Positions 9,516 to 17,797 are shown, counted from the first letter of the stretch. The stretch: 64,000 nt of DNA from Microvirga sp. ACRRW (GCF_022346925.1 NZ_JAKRNJ010000003.1:186001-250000); one strand, 5' to 3'. Program-made: numbers and translations. The notes: generated from the sequence alone by a model not told the origin.

Positions 9516-10583
9516 TCATGCGAACAAGCTCAGCTGCTGCGGCTTTTCGATCAGGCGCTCACGCAAATCCTGCCGGTCGAGCCTGGCCTTCGGGTGATAA
9601 TCGGTGGTGACCAGAAAGGGCTTGGCGCGCTTGAGGCCGGAGGTGAGGCGCGCCACATCCTCCAGCCGCAAGGTCGTATGCCGGCGCGCGGCCACGAGCT
9701 TGTCGACTGCACGCGCGCCGAGGCCCGGCACGCGCAGCAGCATCTCGCGTTCGGCATGGTTCACATCGACCGGGAACAGGTGGCGGTTCTTGAGCGCCCA
9801 GGCGAGTTTGGGATCCACATCGAGATCGAGCATGCCCTGCTCGGAACTCTCCGCGATCTCCTCGACCTGGAAGCCGTAATAGCGCAGCAGCCAATCGGCT
9901 TGATAAAGTCTGCTTTCGCGCATGAGCGGTGGCGATTTCAGCGGTAGGATGGCGCTCGAATCCGGGATCGGGCTGAAGGCTGAATAATACACGCGCTTCA
10001 TGGCGTAATTCCCATAGAGCTTGGCGGATGTACGCAACACATCGGCATCCGTCGTGTCGTCCGCGCCCACGATCATCTGCGTGGTCTGGCCCGCGGGCGA
10101 GAAATGGCGGCGCTCTTCTCGTGCTTCCTCGATACGCTCGAACATCTGCGCCATGGCGCCCTCGATGGACGCGCCGTCCTTCTCCGGCGCGAGGCGCTCC
10201 AGGCTGTGCTCCGTCGGCAGTTCCAAATTGATGGACAGGCGGTCCGCCCAAAGCCCCGCTTCCTCGATGAGCCAAGGACTCGCCTCAGGGATCGTCTTCA
10301 GATGGATATAGCCGCGAAAGCCGTGATCGCGGCGAAGCTTCTTCGCGACCAGCAGCATCTGTTCCATGGTGTAGTCGGGCGAGCGGATGATGCCCGAGGA
10401 GAGAAACAGGCCTTCGATATAGTTGCGCTTGTAGAACTCGATGGTGAGCGTCACCACCTCGTCGACCGTGAACTTAGCCCGCTTCACATTCGATGAGCGC
10501 CGGTTCACGCAATAGGCGCAGTAAGCCATTACATGAAATGGAAGTGTCCAATCGGACGTGGGGCGGGAACGCTTTCCAGGCAT
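9516..10583 (-). CDS. Putative DNA modification/repair radical SAM protein, N-terminally truncated
   Basis: From the YCAYCVNRRSSNV segment onward, the 355-residue product matches the radical SAM protein that partners UdgX/TIGR03915 proteins. It carries the GLFLSSGIIRSPDYTMEQ segment and a helix-hairpin-helix-like C-terminus (RVPGLGARAVDKL). Family members normally have about 60 more residues upstream, including GICHSYTPDGRC-type sequence and a full CxxxCxxC cluster motif. Here only CxxC remains: the position of the first Cys is Val. The upstream residues (MPGKRSRPTSDWTLPFHV) show no similarity to the family. The product may therefore lack a functional 4Fe-4S site. It starts about 25 nt after a LexA-type box. 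Confidence 0.75.
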   Translation of the reverse strand: MPGKRSRPTSDWTLPFHVMAYCAYCVNRRSSNVKRAKFTVDEVVTLTIEFYKRNYIEGLFLSSGIIRSPDYTMEQMLLVAKKLRRDHGFRGYIHLKTIPEASPWLIEEAGLWADRLSINLELPTEHSLERLAPEKDGASIEGAMAQMFERIEEAREERRHFSPAGQTTQMIVGADDTTDADVLRTSAKLYGNYAMKRVYYSAFSPIPDSSAILPLKSPPLMRESRLYQADWLLRYYGFQVEEIAESSEQGMLDLDVDPKLAWALKNRHLFPVDVNHAEREMLLRVPGLGARAVDKLVAARRHTTLRLEDVARLTSGLKRAKPFLVTTDYHPKARLDRQDLRERLIEKPQQLSLFA

Positions 10584-10607
10584 CCTGAATCGTTGCCCGC
10601 AAATGAT

Positions 10608-10622
10608 GTTCCTTTTATGTTC
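10608..10622. promoter_or_regulatory. LexA (SOS) box of alphaproteobacterial type
   Basis: GTTCCTTTTATGTTC is an exact GTTC-N7-GTTC direct repeat, the operator form bound by alphaproteobacterial LexA. It lies just downstream of a minus-strand promoter and about 25 nt before the radical SAM start codon, as expected for a repressed SOS promoter. LexA binding is inferred from the match. Confidence 0.75.
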
Positions 10623-10649
10623 TCATAAGATCGTACACCTGAGAGTCAA
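10622..10649 (-). promoter_or_regulatory. Sigma-70-like promoter of the radical SAM-UdgX unit
   Basis: On the minus strand TTGACT (10644-10649) and TATGAG (10622-10627) are separated by 16 bp. The SOS box abuts the -10 element. The combination explains transcription of the repair pair and its likely LexA repression. Confidence 0.5.
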
Positions 10650-10663
10650 TAGACTGTCCGGTA

Positions 10664-10933
10664 TCAGGAATCTGACTGGTACCACCCTGCGGGAAGTCTG
10701 AACCCTGGCCCTCGATCACCGTCCTGGCTCAGGAATTCCACTCCGATCGCTTCAAGGGCCCGCTGTACAGCTATTTGAGTGCGGACGGTCTGATCGGACG
10801 GTTCCGCCTCCATCCGGGATAGCGAGCGCTCCCCAATTCCTGCTGCCTCAGCCAAGTCCTTTTGGCTGAGTCTAAGCGCAATTCGCGCCGCTTTCAGGAG
10901 ATCCGGGGCTGGGTTCATGGCCCGAATGTGCAT
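10664..10933 (-). CDS. XRE-family HTH transcriptional regulator
   Basis: An 89-residue protein with a single helix-turn-helix: LRLSQKDLAEAAGIGERSLSRME is a textbook Cro/C1-type motif (residues about 22-45). The C-terminus (GPGFRLPAGW) follows the common short XRE layout. An ATG at 10918 would remove five residues. It is divergent from the ParA-like gene, and the 160-bp intergenic region has two tandem 19-bp palindromes. It is therefore likely an autoregulator and repressor of the divergent cassette; this is inferred from position. Confidence 0.82.
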   Translation of the reverse strand: MHIRAMNPAPDLLKAARIALRLSQKDLAEAAGIGERSLSRMEAEPSDQTVRTQIAVQRALEAIGVEFLSQDGDRGPGFRLPAGWYQSDS

Positions 10934-10964
10934 GCACCATCGGAGAAAGCTAGCTTGTCAACAT

Positions 10965-11004
10965 TTGGCGTATCATACGCCAATATTGGCGTTCTATACG
11001 CCAA
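10965..11004. promoter_or_regulatory. Two tandem 19-bp palindromes, probable XRE operators
   Basis: The first, at 10965-10983, is a perfect palindrome of half-site TTGGCGTAT. The second, at 10986-11004, has the same right half and a left half with two mismatches. Their centres are 21 bp apart, two helical turns, so two dimers could bind on one DNA face. They sit between the divergent XRE and ParA-like genes. Confidence 0.7.
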
Positions 11005-11081
11005 ATTGCTGGCATCGAATCCTTGGATGCGGTAACTCTGGTGCGAATCAGCGGCCCGCCGCGCACGCATCCTGGAACGTC

Positions 11082-11804
11082 ATGAGTGTCTTTATCTTCG
11101 CTGGATCCAAGGGTGGAAGCGCCCGTACGGTCTCAAGCATCCTCCTCGCTGCTGGACTTCGCGAGCTCGGCTTCTCCCCGGTTCACGCACAGCTCGTCGC
11201 GGAGGGTATGCCGCCATCTCTCGGCAGGATCGATGAGCTTCCGTTCGCGGTCTCCTATACGCGCAGCGGAGATTTGAAGCTGGTCGAGGCCGTCTTGGAG
11301 GCGAGTTCGCATTGTGGTGCCTCGCATTCTCACATCATTCTCGACAACCCTGCGCTGCCCATCCGGAAGGTCCTTGCCTACGCTACGGACACCCGAATGC
11401 GAATCCTTCTTCCGATGCGCGACGGACTACAGGAGATTGGGCGAGTCCTTCACGACGTACATGAAATTCAGGAAGAGGCGAGTGTATCCGACGGTCTCCT
11501 GCCGAAGGTCTGGCTCCTTCCCGTCGGTTGGCCGTCAAGCCTGAAGCCCAAGGACTACTTCGATATCCTGTCGCGCCGAGGCCTTAAGCGAGAACCTCTA
11601 TTGGCTCTGTCCATCATCCATCCGGGAGTTCCCTATCTCGACCCGCTCGACCTTGAATTCCGGGACGATGAGAACCGCTTCACTCTGACCGAGCAGCAGC
11701 AGGATGCCGCCATTAGACTCGCGGAAGCGGTTCTGCGTGCCAACGGCGAAGCGGCATCGATACGGACGCCTGATAGTTGGTTCACCGGACTGAAATCGGA
11801 GTGA
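11082..11804 (+). CDS. ParA/MinD-like P-loop NTPase, divergent
   Basis: The 240-residue product starts with a deviant Walker A of ParA type, FAGSKGGSARTVSS, in which the usual GKT lysine is replaced by Arg (SART). A likely second acidic strand is HIILDNPAL near residue 85. It lacks other clear ParA motifs, so it may bind nucleotide weakly. It heads a plus-strand run of four genes (ParA-like, DUF6634-like, AAA+, HTH-like) and is divergent from the XRE regulator. No parB or replication gene is nearby, which argues against a simple plasmid-partition locus. The function is not known. Confidence 0.6.
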   Translation: MSVFIFAGSKGGSARTVSSILLAAGLRELGFSPVHAQLVAEGMPPSLGRIDELPFAVSYTRSGDLKLVEAVLEASSHCGASHSHIILDNPALPIRKVLAYATDTRMRILLPMRDGLQEIGRVLHDVHEIQEEASVSDGLLPKVWLLPVGWPSSLKPKDYFDILSRRGLKREPLLALSIIHPGVPYLDPLDLEFRDDENRFTLTEQQQDAAIRLAEAVLRANGEAASIRTPDSWFTGLKSE

Positions 11805-11935
11805 AACGGAGACCATCCTTCACCCCTCCTGAATTTTCACATGCATTCCGGAAGGCGCCTCCCTGCCTGACGCTTCATTTGCATCAATTTGCTCAACGCC
11901 TTCGACCACAGCTCACCATAACCTCCGAGAAGCCC

Positions 11936-12277
11936 ATGTTCACGATCACCGCAGCACGACCCTTAAACCTGGCGGATGCCACGCTCGAAATCGAACGGCT
12001 CCAACGCCTGGCCGTCGATCTAACGAAACTCCGGGATGGATGCGGGCCAACTGAGGCGGACCTTGCAGAGGCGCCGTTCCTCGCAAGCTGGAGCCGCGAG
12101 CTGCGGCCGGCATTTTGCCTCGCGGGCCACGTCGTCGGACACCCACGCCTGACAAAAGCGGGTCAGCTGATCGTAACCTCTGACCTATGGGTGCTGAATG
12201 AAGAAGAGGGATGGGCTCGGACAATCTCCCGCTGGTACCGCCTCGGACAGCGAGCGTCCGACACGCCTGCATCCTGA
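11936..12277 (+). CDS. Small protein resembling DUF6634
   Basis: The 113-residue product begins at ATG 11936 after CGAGAAG. The pattern ALA-type N-terminal helix, GPTEADLAEAP, then VVGHPRL, TSDLWVLNEEEGWARTISRWYRLG resembles the alphaproteobacterial DUF6634 family; the assignment is from memory of the pattern. There is no signal peptide or TM. It lies between the ParA-like gene (131 bp gap) and the AAA+ gene (17 bp gap), consistent with one operon. The function is unknown. Confidence 0.6.
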   Translation: MFTITAARPLNLADATLEIERLQRLAVDLTKLRDGCGPTEADLAEAPFLASWSRELRPAFCLAGHVVGHPRLTKAGQLIVTSDLWVLNEEEGWARTISRWYRLGQRASDTPAS

Positions 12278-12294
12278 TTGCTGGATGACACCCA

Positions 12295-13827
12295 ATGTCA
12301 TCTCAGGGGGAAAAATCGCCGCGGACTGGAGCACGCCGCCGCCATTTCGAACGGCGGTCCTGCGCCGTTGTGGAGGCGCGTTGTTTGCCAACCGCGGACG
12401 AGCTCCTCCAAGGAATGCCGTTCTTTGCCGATAGCATCCAGCAGGACATGCAATGCTTTGCCGAACATTTGCTGCCGCGAATGCGGGAGAAGCCGGGCTA
12501 TCGGGCCAAGGCGCGCGTCGTCCGAGCTCTGGAGCGTCTTGTGGGCAATGCCGACATTGAGGATATCCAGGAACTAGCGAGCGCGTTTGCAGCAGCCTCG
12601 GACAATCTGCCATCCGAGGCCAAGTCCTGGCAGCTTCGATGCCGGATCTATCTGGCACACATGCTTGATCACCATGCCGCTCTGGCGTTGGCTCAGGATG
12701 CGATCACGATGGCAACGGCATCTGAGATCATCGATAGGTCGCCAGAAGAAGCCGTAGAACTCATCGGCGCAGCACTTGGCTGGTTATCGTTCGCCGCTGC
12801 AAATCCGGCATTCAACTACCTTGCCGCTGTTCCGCGTGGCGTTTTCTGGGCTTCCATTCTCAATGGAACTTTGAGCAGGGGCCACATCCTGCTGGGTATG
12901 GTGGAGCGTAATCCACTGTCGGCTCCAAAAGAGCAAGGAATGCCGCCAGTCCTGACGGCACCGTCGGCGAGCCGCCCTGGGGTTGTCGTATTTGAGCAGA
13001 CCGGAAATCGAAACACTGAAGCAGGCACGAGAGTTGCCGAGCACTACAAGGACCTTCTCGGCAAGTCGCTTCCGCTTGTGCCGATGCCGGACCTCGTCGG
13101 CGTACGGACGGCTTTAAAGTCTGAGTTTCCATATGCGAAAGCCACGATTGATCGCATTCTCGGAGATGTTGCGATTCAGCCCTATGTTCAACTTCGCCCA
13201 ACGATCCTCGTGGGCTCGCCTGGATGTGGAAAGTCGCGCTTCGCTCGTAGACTGCTGACATTGATTGGCATGCCGCACGACGTCATTTCTTGCGGCGGTC
13301 TGTCAGATGGCACATTTGCTGGAACGCCTCGACGCTGGAGCACAGGCGAGCCATCGCTACCCGTTGCACTGATTGGCCTATACAAGAATGCCGGGCCGGG
13401 CATTGTGCTGGATGAGATCGAGAAAGTCGGAAACTCCCGGTATAATGGAAACGTCCATGACGCTTTGCTTTCCTTCCTCGAGCGCGAGACGTCGTGCCGC
13501 TATCACGATCCTTACGTGCAGGCGGCCTGCGATATCTCGTACGTGTCCTGGCTGATGACGGCCAATTCGCTCGATGGCGTCTCGGGTCCGCTACGCGACC
13601 GTTGCCGGGTCATTGAGTTTCCCGCGCCACGCCCGGAGGATCTGTCGACACTGAGCCGACAGATCATGAGCGAGATGCTTGCCGAGCAGGGCCTCGATGA
13701 GCGTTGGCTGGTGCCCCTCGATGGAACGGAGATGGAGGCCATTCTGGACGTTTGGACAGGCGGGTCGCTCCGAACGCTGAGACGCATGATCGAGATTGCA
13801 TTGGCAAGCCGTCACGTGAAGCAGTGA
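12295..13827 (+). CDS. Lon-type AAA+ ATPase without protease domain
   Basis: The 510-residue protein has a helical, unassigned N-terminal half and a C-terminal AAA+ module. Walker A is LVGSPGCGKSRFA (near residue 300), Walker B GIVLDEIEKV, sensor 1 WLMTANSLDG, with a likely arginine finger in PLRDRCRVIEF. The spacing and the ISCGGLSDGTFAGTPRRW segment follow the AAA+ module of Lon (ISLGG...GHRRTY). There is no Lon substrate-binding N-domain or Ser-Lys protease domain. It could be a remodelling ATPase acting with its neighbours. Such stand-alone Lon-like ATPases recur in alphaproteobacterial accessory regions; the function here is unassigned. Confidence 0.75.
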   Translation: MSSQGEKSPRTGARRRHFERRSCAVVEARCLPTADELLQGMPFFADSIQQDMQCFAEHLLPRMREKPGYRAKARVVRALERLVGNADIEDIQELASAFAAASDNLPSEAKSWQLRCRIYLAHMLDHHAALALAQDAITMATASEIIDRSPEEAVELIGAALGWLSFAAANPAFNYLAAVPRGVFWASILNGTLSRGHILLGMVERNPLSAPKEQGMPPVLTAPSASRPGVVVFEQTGNRNTEAGTRVAEHYKDLLGKSLPLVPMPDLVGVRTALKSEFPYAKATIDRILGDVAIQPYVQLRPTILVGSPGCGKSRFARRLLTLIGMPHDVISCGGLSDGTFAGTPRRWSTGEPSLPVALIGLYKNAGPGIVLDEIEKVGNSRYNGNVHDALLSFLERETSCRYHDPYVQAACDISYVSWLMTANSLDGVSGPLRDRCRVIEFPAPRPEDLSTLSRQIMSEMLAEQGLDERWLVPLDGTEMEAILDVWTGGSLRTLRRMIEIALASRHVKQ

Positions 13828-13847
13828 ACCATAAAAGGGCTAAAGCC

Positions 13848-14327
13848 ATGGTTTCAGGCGAAGACTACGTTCCGTCCATGCTGGCGCATATCAGAAGACT
13901 GATGGCCTGGAATTGGGACCAAGTTGCCTACCATCTCGGCAGACCACGCTCGGTGCTGCACGGCTGGACCCTTGGACAAGAGCCGGACCCAACAAGCCTT
14001 CAGCGTCTCCGTGGGCTGCTTGAGACGCTCCGCTACACTGACCGGGGCGACGCTGAAGCGAACCAGTCACTTCTGACCCAGGTCCCGCCTGGAGGTCGGA
14101 CGATCGCCCAACTTCTTCAGGATGGTCAGTTCCATTTAGTCCAGGAGTTCCTTGGTCCAGGCCAAGGACGCCGCGACACCAGGAAATGGTTCACGCAGTT
14201 TGCTGAGCGCACCCTTTTGGGCGATGAGCACTGGTACGACAGGCTTCTTCGAACAGAAGGTCGTGAAGTCGTACTCGAACCTTCTGAGAAGCCGAGTACC
14301 AGGCGGGTAACCGTGAAGCGTCGATGA
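13848..14327 (+). CDS. HTH-like protein of the AAA+ cassette, unknown function
   Basis: The 159-residue product starts at ATG 13848, 20 bp after the AAA+ stop. The N-terminal 50 residues contain an HTH-like pattern (WDQVAYHLGRPRSVLHGW) reminiscent of XRE or phage Cox-like folds. The rest is unrecognised, with a basic C-terminus (STRRVTVKRR). It is the last gene of the cassette. It might act as a DNA-binding adaptor for the AAA+ protein; this is inference only. Confidence 0.55.
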   Translation: MVSGEDYVPSMLAHIRRLMAWNWDQVAYHLGRPRSVLHGWTLGQEPDPTSLQRLRGLLETLRYTDRGDAEANQSLLTQVPPGGRTIAQLLQDGQFHLVQEFLGPGQGRRDTRKWFTQFAERTLLGDEHWYDRLLRTEGREVVLEPSEKPSTRRVTVKRR

Positions 14328-14611
14328 AGTGTTGCGAGTTTCGTGACCTCGCCCCCCCCACACCATCCGTGAACTCTTGTCTCCGAAGAGACAAATGATC
14401 CTACCGTTCTTATCCGGCGAGAAGCACCGCTCGTTAAGAGGTCGAATTCAGCCTCTTAATTGAAATCATGGGCTACAAAAGGACAGTTCTTGCCTCTTAT
14501 CGCCTGAACACTTCGATCGAGGGCCATGACCGCCCGACACGACCGTCGCTAGCTGGGCATCGCTTGTTTTGTCTACCGTAGGCGGTGCGGCCGACGTGGC
14601 TTCAAGCAGGC
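14328..14611. terminator. Convergent intergenic region with two hairpins
   Basis: The gap between the cassette (plus strand) and hipA (minus strand) holds two stem-loops. At 14377-14394 a 7-bp stem TTGTCTC/GAGACAA closes on CGAA. At 14434-14459 an 8-bp stem TTAAGAGG/CCTCTTAA closes a 10-nt loop. Both are placed where bidirectional terminators are expected, but neither has a strong T tract. The remaining ~150 bp shows nothing recognisable. Confidence 0.4.
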
Positions 14612-15892
14612 TCAAATGGCAGGCCGGCGCATTGCCTGAGTAGGTTTCCTGGCATTCAGAATTCGATCAAGCTCGGTTGTGCGGGATTTAGCAAGCCCCG
14701 CCTCCTCGGCAAACTCCGGCCAGCGGTCAATCGCCGTTCGCACCTGATCGATGACATCCTTCGCATCCTGCTCCGGGATCGATGCTTTCTTGGAGATGGT
14801 CAGCAAGTGTTGCATGTCCGGATTTTTTCCTTCACCCGCGACATCCGCGCTGTGTTCTCCTCCCGGCCCCGAAGAGAATGTTAGGTCGTAAGCAGGAGAA
14901 AGAGTCCATCGCCCGTCCCCTTTCATGAGAAAGGCGTGGTTCTTGGCGTGGTCGTCTCGGTTCCGCGCATATACGTTGAAAACCATATGCCGGAACATCC
15001 GAAGGACTTCGGAACTGTCGCGGGTCATCAGAAACGTCAGCTTATGAAGCTGTTCGTAGTTCAACGACGCCTCGCGATGGCTGGCATTCAGAATGCCACT
15101 GGCAGTATGCATATGGAGTCGGCCGTCGAGCGTTCGGTCGAACCGCTTCGTGGCGAAGAGACGATTGCCCTTCTTTGTATTGAGGACTCGCGTCTCCGCC
15201 ATTTCCACTCCCGCAGCGCGCGCCATCAAAGCATACGCCGCTTCCTCGACGCCGATTTCAGCGGGGTCATCAGCGCTACGGGCCTTGACCATCCATCGTT
15301 CGAAACCGGGCTCCATGCTCTGCCCGTAATCGAGAACAAATGTATTTTGGACCTGATTGAAGCCGATCATTATTTTTGGACGCGCGCCCGCGGATCCGCC
15401 CTGTGCGCCCTGAAGAGTGTCGATATCGGCAACGTCCAACTCAGCTTGGATCAGGTCGACCTGCTCAATGAACCAATCCAAATCGATGTCATCATCGAGT
15501 TTCTTATCGCCATCAGGTAATTCTGGAATATACGCCAGCGCACCCATTCCCGTCGTTCCGACCGCAGAGAGGCGATCCAGCGGAGTGAGCTGGTGATAAT
15601 CGATCCCGAGCCTTTGAAGCCGTCGATCAAGAAGGAGACGACCCCATCCGTCAGGGAGACTGTCGTTAAACAAGCCATGGAGCCCGTCGAACGGAACACG
15701 CGGCGCTTCGATCAAGCCTGGATTTGTTTTCACATAGAAGGGAGAGACCAGTAACGGCGCAGCGAGGAATTCCGCCGAGTACTCAAAATAGGCCCTACGT
15801 TCGCTGTTGCTCCATGCGAGGGTCCCTAAATTGGTCTGTTTCCCCTCGAGATCGAGGACGACGCTCATTTTCCGGATTGGATTGAACTTCAT
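14612..15892 (-). CDS. hipA: HipA-type serine/threonine kinase toxin
   Basis: The 426-residue product is a HipA kinase. The N-terminal subdomain has GLFNDSLPDGWGRLLLDRR, typical of HipA N1. The kinase core has the catalytic loop NRDDHAKNHAFL and the metal-binding YDLTFS (Asp of the DFG equivalent). HipA toxins phosphorylate aminoacyl-tRNA synthetases (GltX in E. coli HipA) and halt translation; the target of this copy is unknown. It overlaps the upstream XRE antitoxin gene by 4 nt (15889-15892), giving translational coupling in a hipBA operon. The length is normal and the catalytic residues are intact. Confidence 0.9.
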   Translation of the reverse strand: MKFNPIRKMSVVLDLEGKQTNLGTLAWSNSERRAYFEYSAEFLAAPLLVSPFYVKTNPGLIEAPRVPFDGLHGLFNDSLPDGWGRLLLDRRLQRLGIDYHQLTPLDRLSAVGTTGMGALAYIPELPDGDKKLDDDIDLDWFIEQVDLIQAELDVADIDTLQGAQGGSAGARPKIMIGFNQVQNTFVLDYGQSMEPGFERWMVKARSADDPAEIGVEEAAYALMARAAGVEMAETRVLNTKKGNRLFATKRFDRTLDGRLHMHTASGILNASHREASLNYEQLHKLTFLMTRDSSEVLRMFRHMVFNVYARNRDDHAKNHAFLMKGDGRWTLSPAYDLTFSSGPGGEHSADVAGEGKNPDMQHLLTISKKASIPEQDAKDVIDQVRTAIDRWPEFAEEAGLAKSRTTELDRILNARKPTQAMRRPAI

Positions 15893-16173
15893 TTCCTTCG
15901 CCCCCTCTGCCTGACCGGACGGTCGACGACATCGTCGATTGTCTTAGGCGGCCGAGGTGGAAACAAGTGCTCGAACTCAGCTTCTCCTTCGAGAACAAAC
16001 GCGAGCTTCACGAGGGCTTCGAGCGAAATCTTCCCCGTCTCCTCGAACAGCCTTAAAGATCCATAGGAGACACCCGCCCTGGCAGCCAGTTCTCTCTGAG
16101 TCAGTTCGAGATCAAGCCGTCGACGTCGTATCCTTTCCGAAATGCCCTTGATCACATCAGCGGGGCTTGTCAT
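15889..16173 (-). CDS. hipB: HipB-type XRE antitoxin
   Basis: The 94-residue DNA-binding protein carries the HTH LDLELTQRELAARAGVSYGSLRLFE, followed by a short dimerisation tail and a basic end (VRQRGRRK). The ATG at 16173 is chosen because upstream in-frame starts would read through a palindrome that looks like its operator. It is expected to bind HipA and repress the operon. It overlaps hipA by 4 nt. Confidence 0.85.
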   Translation of the reverse strand: MTSPADVIKGISERIRRRRLDLELTQRELAARAGVSYGSLRLFEETGKISLEALVKLAFVLEGEAEFEHLFPPRPPKTIDDVVDRPVRQRGRRK

Positions 16174-16240
16174 GCTAAATGTTAGCATATTGGCACTTAC
16201 TCGGATATTTAATGATAAATGCCAATATAATGGCATTTAT
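16172..16240. promoter_or_regulatory. Inverted-repeat operators of the hipBA operon
   Basis: A 17-bp perfect palindrome (ATGCTAAATGTTAGCAT, 16172-16188) overlaps the hipB start codon. A second inverted repeat at 16215-16240 has 10-bp perfect arms (ATAAATGCCA) around a 6-nt AT spacer. The sites suit binding of HipB dimers at an AT-rich promoter. They differ in sequence, so only one may be the true operator. Confidence 0.6.
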
Positions 16241-16612
16241 AACAGATTTCAATAGCACGAAGCCGATCACGGGGAATTCCTGATCAGCTCTTCTTTAAGA
16301 CCCGGTATGGCCCCGTCAGATGATGGCCCGATACGCCATGGGATGATGTCCCCGACCAGTGCGGCAAACCTCACATTTGAGTTTACGGAAACAGTCATAT
16401 TCCGATGACGCCTGTCGGGTTGGCCGACGGTGGGTTTTCGTCGCCGGGTCCGGGATCCTGCTTCAGATTGCCGAGCATGTCTCGGCAGTAGCCGGCAGCG
16501 CATCACTGCATGGTTTCGGGCGGTCGATAAACAGGTGGACGCAAGATCCTATGGGAAAGTCCCGGCAGTATCGCAGTTTTTCGTTGCATTGGCAGTGAGT
16601 TGCAATGCTAGG
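16241..16612. other. Intergenic region between hipBA and the Beta-family gene
   Basis: About 370 bp between divergent genes. It must contain the promoter of the plus-strand gene. Short open frames cross it on both strands, but none has family resemblance or a good ribosome site. No further repeat was seen. Confidence 0.35.
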
Positions 16613-17797
16613 ATGAAAAAGGAAACAATTCTGCCCAGCCGAGTCCCCATGAACTCCCAGAGCCGATCCTATTTTCCCTGCTTCAGCACGAGCCCGTTCG
16701 AACTGCGCGCCTATCTGGAATGCAGCGATCAGGTCAAGGATTCGATGACCCCGATAGTGACACTCACCCGTCAGCGCGGAGCCGCGACGATCGAGGATTC
16801 GTTTGAGGTACTTGGTAATGCCGCGGGTGGGCGCCGCATGATCGTGGACTTCGATGCCGCTCCGAAGACGGTCGCAACCGCTGCCGAGGCGGCGGAACGA
16901 CGCCGTCAGCGGGCTAGGGCCCGAGAGGAACTCGGGCTCAAGCCGACCCGCCCTCGAAGCGAACGCGAGCTGGCACGCGACGAGGAGGGGCGACGCGCGA
17001 CGGAGGCTTTCAACGCTCACATCGGGGGACTGGAAGGATCTGCGTCGTGGATCAGCTTGGCTCTGAAATGGCAGGGCATGATCCCGATCGTCCGGCTTGG
17101 GTCGCAGGAATCCGTAGCAGTCCAGATCCGTGCGGCGGCCCGCTCATCCTCTCCCTTGGCCTTCCGAGTCGCGGCCGATGACGAGCGCACGCTCCAGCTC
17201 GCAGCAAGGGGTATCGCGCAAATGACCGACCCGTCAGGATCGGTGCTCATCGTCGATGGAGGATACGTCCGGAGTTCCATTCGCGACGCCGCGAACCGGA
17301 TCGATCAGGCGCTGCGTTCCATGCAGGCCCAGTTAGGTGAAGCGTTCCACACGATCGATAAAGTCGTGGTATCAGGAAGCTTTCCGACGACATCATTGCG
17401 CGACTTTCCACGCATGCTCGCGATGGACGAACATGATGTGTTCGCATCCGTGAATGGGACGTGGGATGTCCGCTACGGAGATCATGCATCTCTCCCCCGC
17501 CGTGAGCCGCGGGCAGGTGGGAACGGATGGTTCCCTCATGTAGATCTCGTACTGGGAACGAGCTGGCGGATCGAACTTGAAGAGAGCAATTCAGACCCTG
17601 GCGCCTACATTCGCTGCGCGGCCACGACCTTTAAATCTCCTGAGTGGAGTCGGAGAACGGATTGCTGGGGAACGTCGGTCATCGAACAGGTGGCGCAGGG
17701 AGACCTACGCGTGAACGGCGCGAAATTCGGCGCGCCGGCTCCATGGATTTCAGTTCGCGTCAATCAGCATATCACACGGATGGCGGGCGGCAGATGA
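16613..17797 (+). CDS. Beta-family (sce7725-like) protein
   Basis: The 394-residue product begins near SRSYFPCFSTSPFELRAYL, resembling the start of Beta-family and sce7725-family proteins (YFP...ELxAL). It continues with a TIM-barrel-like alternation (MIPIVRLG, VLIVDGGYV, KVVVSGSFP) and a conserved-looking end (CWGTSVIEQVAQG). The ATG at 16613 or 16649 may be the start; neither has a strong ribosome site. In other genomes sce7725-type proteins are found beside sce7726 proteins, and the convergent downstream gene here is of that type. The function is unknown; the partnership suggests a shared accessory, perhaps defensive, role. Confidence 0.55.
   Translation: MKKETILPSRVPMNSQSRSYFPCFSTSPFELRAYLECSDQVKDSMTPIVTLTRQRGAATIEDSFEVLGNAAGGRRMIVDFDAAPKTVATAAEAAERRRQRARAREELGLKPTRPRSERELARDEEGRRATEAFNAHIGGLEGSASWISLALKWQGMIPIVRLGSQESVAVQIRAAARSSSPLAFRVAADDERTLQLAARGIAQMTDPSGSVLIVDGGYVRSSIRDAANRIDQALRSMQAQLGEAFHTIDKVVVSGSFPTTSLRDFPRMLAMDEHDVFASVNGTWDVRYGDHASLPRREPRAGGNGWFPHVDLVLGTSWRIELEESNSDPGAYIRCAATTFKSPEWSRRTDCWGTSVIEQVAQGDLRVNGAKFGAPAPWISVRVNQHITRMAGGR

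Noticed and set aside
11082-11804. Plasmid partition locus (ParA)
   Set aside because: The P-loop Lys is replaced, and no parB, parS-like repeats or replication gene are present.
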